The notes under the pieces: model-generated | The model's input: the letters and a program-made list of their open reading frames with translations, nothing else | Databases searched by the model: none | What the model was told of the DNA's origin: nothing | Source of the DNA: Conidiobolus incongruus B7586 | Taxonomy: Eukaryota > Entomophthoromycota > Entomophthoromycetes > Entomophthorales > Conidiobolaceae | DNA length: 27,483 nt | Assembly: GCA_000697335.1 (NCBI GenBank) | Contig: JNEM01014367.1 | Location: 1-27,483, forward strand | Direction of reading: 5' to 3' | Program-made: the position numbers and the translations under genes | Shown here: in pieces, positions 22,801 to 27,483 of the stretch | How positions within the stretch are numbered: position 1 is the stretch's first letter | How the letters are laid out: every line of letters begins with the position of its first letter

Positions 22801-24359
22801 GCTCTCGAGTTGCAATTACATGAACTCGAACGCAAGGTCGAGGGAGACGAAGCTCAATATTTTAACCTTGCTAGCAATAAGGAAAGCTTACTTGAAGAAC
22901 TTGCACTTATTCGTGAAGAGACCCAAAGAGATCTCGAAGAGAGAGATCGCACGCTCGAATCCTTGCGAGTACGCTTCCAGCAACAGGTATCTGATCTCAA
23001 CTCTGAATTAGAAGCAGAGAAGCATAGTCTCATTCGCCTTCGTCAAACCAATCGAGCTCTGGAAGCTGAAATTGAAGAATTATCAACCAAACTTGACGAT
23101 GAGCTTCGAGCTTCCACTTCATGGAAACGTGAAAAAGAGAAGATGGAATCCAAATTGAATGAAATGACCAATGCTTACTACGATGGTTTGACAAAGACCG
23201 AAAACTTGACGGAGCAGGTAACTAAATTGAGTTATCAAACATCTCAGCTTCAAATGGAACTTGAAGACTCCCAACTCGCCCGACAGAATTTGGAGAAGAT
23301 CAAGCGTCAATTGGAGCAAAAGTTAGAGGATATTGGCGATCAATTCAGCTCTGCAGATAAATCTAGAATTGCTATTGAGCGCTCCTTGTCCGAGAAAGGG
23401 GAAGAAGCCACCAAACTTCAAGAACTCCTCGAAGAATCGCAGGAAGAAACGCGAATTCTCAGTGCCAAGTTGAAGAAGGCTGAATCCGCTGCTCAAGATG
23501 CTCAAACTCAATTGCTCAAGGAACAAGAGCACAACGCCGAAATTTTGAAGGAAAAATTGACTCTTGAAAAGCAAATCAAAGATTTGAATCTCAAGATTGT
23601 AGATTTGGAAAGCACTACATTGTCGAGTCCACTGCGCGGTTTCAGTCGTCTCACTCAACGTTTCGACGAACTATCGGCCCAGTTCGATATGGAGGCCCAG
23701 GAAAAGAATACTACCTTGAGGAATGCGAGAAAGTCGGATCGCCAAATTAGAGACCTTCAATTCCAACTTCAGGAGAAAGATAAAATCACGATCAATCAGC
23801 AAGCTATCATTGAAAAGAATGAAGCTAAGATCGAACGATTAAAAGTTCAATTGGAGCAGATGGTAATTTTCATTTTTATTATAGATTTTTTCAATTATTA
23901 ACGAATATTATAGGAAGTTTCTGAGAATAATTTACAATTACTCAAACGTCGTGCTGAACGCGAAGCCAGCGAAGAGCGTGATAAAGCTCTAAGGTAATAA
24001 TGACCTCTTTTATTGCTAATCATAAATTCTAAACCACACAATTTAGACTGGAACGCGAAGTTGAACGCCTCCGGGCCCGATTGGAGCGTAACATGCTCAA
24101 CTCGAGTCTCGGTCACTCACCATCCATGGCATCCAAATCATCCTCAATATCGCGTGCGACATCCTTCCGCACCACCACCGCTACTAACGATGATACCGTG
24201 AACTCGAAACTCACAGCCATTTCCAAAGAGATGGGTAATCGCCAACACTCTGTCAATTCTATCCGAGCCAAATTCCAAAATAGGATTACTCCATCCCTCT
24301 CTGATATATTTGACAACCCACCTACTCCTCAAAAGTCCAATGAGGATAATCATCACTAA
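16846..24359 (+). CDS. Class II myosin heavy chain (conventional myosin)
   Basis: Encodes a 2,379-residue actin-based motor that forms bipolar assemblies and powers the cytokinetic ring and cell cortex (class II role). Exons: 16846-17013, 17073-17216, 17269-17453, 17506-17692, 17750-17912, 17963-23862, 23914-23993 and 24047-24359; introns 50-59 bases. The ATG at 16846 is the first in frame. Motor landmarks: SH3-like N-terminal subdomain ([18 protein letters not shown]), P-loop GESGAGKT at 167-174, switch I NNNSSRFGKF at 222-231, switch II DIAGFE at 444-449, actin-binding [15 protein letters not shown] near 646, and reactive thiol region [20 protein letters not shown] with Cys 672 and 682. Two IQ-type light-chain sites lie at about 760-780 and 785-807. 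A coiled coil runs from about 825 to 2290 and includes the class II tail motif [20 protein letters not shown] at 1489. A Ser/Thr-rich non-helical tail of about 90 residues ends the protein. It is longer than animal non-muscle myosin II (about 1,960 residues) but in keeping with large fungal forms. Confidence 0.97.
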
Positions 24360-24473
24360 GATTATTAGGTATATATATAAATATTTTGTTTTGAATAAAT
24401 TTTTGAATTTAATAAAGGATGATCTGATTCAATTAATTCAGTATGATTATTGCCTCTTTACTTACATAGCCAT
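24360..24473. other. Probable myosin II 3' end and convergent gap
   Basis: Short spacer between the myosin stop codon and the 3' end of the candidate minus-strand gene at 24474-25063. AATAAA-like strings at 24396 and 24411 could serve as the myosin polyadenylation signal, but such strings are common in this DNA. Confidence 0.4.
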
Positions 24474-25063
24474 TTAATTTTCCAGTTTAAATTCAGCCAA
24501 AATACCTGCTGTATCCATTTCAAGTTTCAAAATTTTTCGAAATTTGTTGATTATCTGGAATTAAAAATTAATTTGATAAAATACAGTAAAATATTTGAAA
24601 TTAAATAATTTCATTACATATTGACAATAATTCATTTTTCATTAATTTAACCCAAACAAAATTGACAGAGTTCAAGTCTTAATTTTCAATAATGATATTA
24701 ATATAGAAAAATAAATTGTATTTGTTAATGATTAATTTTAAAAGTGAATATTTTATTAATATAAAAACTGAAAGATTAAATTTTTGAATTTGAGTGAATA
24801 AAGATTTTAAATACTTATACTATCTATTTCTAAAACATCAGCTTTATTATACAATTATATATATTATCAAAAATTGGATTATAAATTTTCTATTTGCAAT
24901 TTAATATTATAGAATATAATATTAATTTGATTACTTGTTGGACTCTGGCCATTTTTAGTAAATTCACAACAATATTGTTAATAATATGACTGTTAATAAT
25001 CAGGTTCCAAGTTTGATTATAATTGTTTGAATTTGGATTTGGATTGAATTTCAAATTACTCAT
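24474..25063 (-). CDS. Candidate small multi-exon gene, unknown function
   Basis: Three coding-like islands lie in order on the minus strand, convergent with myosin. Island 1 (25063-24935) starts with ATG and reads 43 codons, MSNLKFNPNPNSNNYNQTWN, then LIINSHIINNIVVNLLKMAR and VQQ, up to a GTAATC donor; a 45-base intron would end at CAAATAG before KIYNPIFDNIYN. Island 2 (24678-24618) reads DLNSVNFVWVKLMKNELLSI up to a GTAATG donor. A 63-base intron ending in TTAATTCCAG leads to island 3 (24554-24474), whose longest frame reads IINKFRKILKLEMDTAGILA and EFKLEN before a stop. The phase after island 2 favours a different, shorter frame in island 3 (YNQQISKNFET), and the link from island 1 to island 2 is not resolved. 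It may therefore be a real small gene with an exon I missed, or a recent pseudogene. Family not recognised. Confidence 0.4.
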
Positions 25064-27483
25064 ATAATTTTCAATTATAATATAATCATTACAAGTTCCA
25101 ATTGAAGTGTATAAACATAGTACAATATAGTCATTTATATTATACTCTATAAAAATAATTCATAAAATAATAGTATAAAGAACAAGATATATATTTGATT
25201 TGATTTTTATCAATTCAGGTTAAAAAATAATTTTATAATGAATCTAAGTAAATTCAACTATAGTATATTAAATAAACTATGATATAATATTATATTGAGA
25301 TGAATCTTAGATAATTTAATATTTAAGATCATTTTATAATCAATTTTTAAAATTAAATAGATTGGAAATGAATATTGAATGGAAAAATTTTATTTTATAT
25401 AACAATCATGCTATTGATCATTTTAGATAAAGTCAATGGGTATGACTAAAAATTAAGATAAAATTATATTATTTTTTTTAAATTTATTTTGATATAGTGC
25501 ATATTCTAATTATTTAGCAAATTAAAATGCCACCATATACTAAATATCATTAATTAAGTAATTTTATTAAAATCCAATTATCAAATATAAAATTTAAACT
25601 AATTATTATATTTTTTATCCTTATAGCATAAGATTATATTATTTTATCTCTATTCTATATTAAGAATAATATAAAACCAAGAGTGTATTATAAATTTTGA
25701 TGAATTTCTTATCAAAGTATAAATATTCCATAAAGATTTATATTAATAATTAGGCATATCTATAAAGTTTGGTAATATATTGACTAAAATAATAAAAATA
25801 ATATATTAGTTACTAAAATATATACTATCTTTCTCAATTATATTAATTGATGTTTTAACAATATATTAGCAATATTAGTGATTTTATAGATTAAATAAAA
25901 TAAGGGATAGTAGCATTGTAAATTATTTCCATATTTTAATATTTATTGTTTACTTATTTTAAATATAAAGGTGATAGTAATAAAATTGTAATATATTTTA
26001 GAATGGTCAATTTTAAACCATTAAATCAATTTATAATATATATTTCATCATTTTTAGCTAGTTCTAAAAATATCAAATTAATTTGAATTTTGATTGCTAT
26101 AATTGCTTTATTTGATAAAATAATAGATGATTAATATAAATGACAGTTTAAAGATCTATTTATATCGAATATTATAATTCAATCCATCTCCTTTGAACAA
26201 CTCAAATTAGTTCTAAAATTTATAAATTGAAGTTAATAAACTAGAGTTTATAGTTCCTTTTAATTTTGAACCTAATTTTCAAAAGAAACTATTAAATAAT
26301 ATAGCTAAATTTTAACATTTAAAGATTTTATAATTATATACCAGTAGTTCTAAATCTTTTTATTACTTCTGGTTAAATTTGGTTAGATTCCTTAATTCTA
26401 TATGAATTTAAAAATTTGAATTACATCTAATTTTAATTTAATTATATCATTATACTACATAAAATATTCGTCGTGATAAATAAATTAATTAAAACCTATA
26501 TTTAATATATTTAATTTACGATATTGGTTTGTTTATTGATAAAACTAATCAATATTTTAAGATTATTTTTATCTTATTTTTATCTTATAAATATCTTTTG
26601 ATTTAAACTTTGAATAAAGTTTTATTATTATATAATATGAATATAATTCTCTTTAATAATTATTTTTATCAGCTTGTTTAATTAATATACTCTAATTTAA
26701 GCAGTTGAATTTAAATATTTTACTTTTGATTTATATAATAAATTTTATGAAACTATATATAAGTTATATTTTTCAAATATCTAATATATTTATTGATCAA
26801 TTATATTAATATATACAACTCTATATAATGTAATAATAATAAATTCAAAATTAAATATATTTAAAAATTATTTTTTTATCAAGATTATTAAAATAATTAT
26901 TAATTTGTTAAATTAAAACCTTATAAATTTATACTCTAAATATATTTGATTGATTTTTGAATAATAATGATATATTAAATAAATTTTGAGAATTTATAAA
27001 TATTATCTAAGTCCAAATTATCATTATTTCAAAAAGTAAAGTATTCAAATAACTAAGTTAATAATATTTGTAATTATATTTATCAAAGGAATAATATAAA
27101 TATGAGCAAATATCTTAAAGTCTAATTAAGTAATATAATCAAATTTAAATTATAATTAAACTACAATCATTATTAAAATACAATATTTGGTATTAGATAA
27201 TTTTTTAATTATTTAAATTTCAAGAAAAATAGTTAATGATAAAAATAATATATAAAAAAACTAATACCAGATTAAAAATAGATAAATAATTATTTCAATT
27301 ATAATAGAAAAATATTATAATAGTCTTTATATATTGAATCACTAATAAAATATATCCTTTAATAAATAATAAATAATTTTTATTAAGAAAATGAATAAAA
27401 ATGTTTTATTTTTATTATTTCAGCTTTATATTTAATTATATAATTTTTTTATATAAGTCTTTAAATTTAAAAATTTTTTATTT
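25064..27483. other. AT-rich region with no recognisable gene
   Basis: No long open frame, motif or clear repeat was found on either strand. G and C are sparse throughout, and no patch of raised G+C like those at 4977-5160, 16136-16602 or 24474-25063 stands out. The left end would hold the promoter of the candidate gene at 24474-25063 if that gene is real. Confidence 0.6.

Noticed and set aside
24113-24356. Minus-strand frames opposite the last myosin exon
   Set aside because: The plus strand is clearly coding here and reads through to the myosin stop.
1-27483. tRNA, rRNA or CRISPR arrays
   Set aside because: No tRNA box B or cloverleaf, no rRNA-like block and no regularly spaced short repeats were found on either strand.

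Overview
The window is nuclear DNA from an AT-rich eukaryote, most likely a fungus. Four host genes can be read end to end once their short introns are removed. The 32 introns I place are all 45 to 63 bases long. In 29 of them the donor begins GTAA, and several carry a yeast-like TACTAAC or TACTAAT branch site. Fungal leanings come from the SERINC/TMS1 protein, a class II myosin of about 2,380 residues and the intron style. An early-diverging lineage such as the Entomophthoromycotina (for example Conidiobolus) is a guess from base composition and intron density, not something the sequence proves.

Layout from left to right. Bases 1-3046 are very AT-rich and hold two families of decayed direct repeats. 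Bases 3047-4570 (minus) are a 4-exon SERINC/TMS1-type membrane protein. Bases 4571-8351 hold no intact gene I can defend, but have coding-like islands on the minus strand, including a decayed leucine-rich, F-box/LRR-like gene at 6219-7410. Bases 8352-10296 (minus) are an 8-exon RAD21/SCC1 cohesin kleisin with a candidate separase site, E2F/MBF-like promoter elements and a GC-rich stem-loop just past the stop. Bases 11987-14784 (plus) are a 16-exon gene that best fits APC5, a subunit of the anaphase-promoting complex. Bases 14785-16845 hold two more minus-strand coding-like remnants, one with leucine-rich and membrane-spanning parts. Bases 16846-24359 (plus) are an 8-exon class II myosin heavy chain of 2,379 residues. 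Bases 24360-27483 are AT-rich, apart from a candidate small minus-strand gene at 24474-25063.

RAD21 and the APC5-like gene are divergent neighbours. Their products act on the same event: the anaphase-promoting complex triggers separase activation, and separase cuts RAD21. Myosin II drives the contractile ring that follows. The grouping may be chance, but the shared upstream region between RAD21 and the APC5-like gene is worth a look.

No rRNA, tRNA, CRISPR array, intact transposon or viral element was found. The least explained parts are the coding-like islands hidden in the AT-rich gaps at 4977-5160, 15349-15570, 16136-16602 and 24474-25063.
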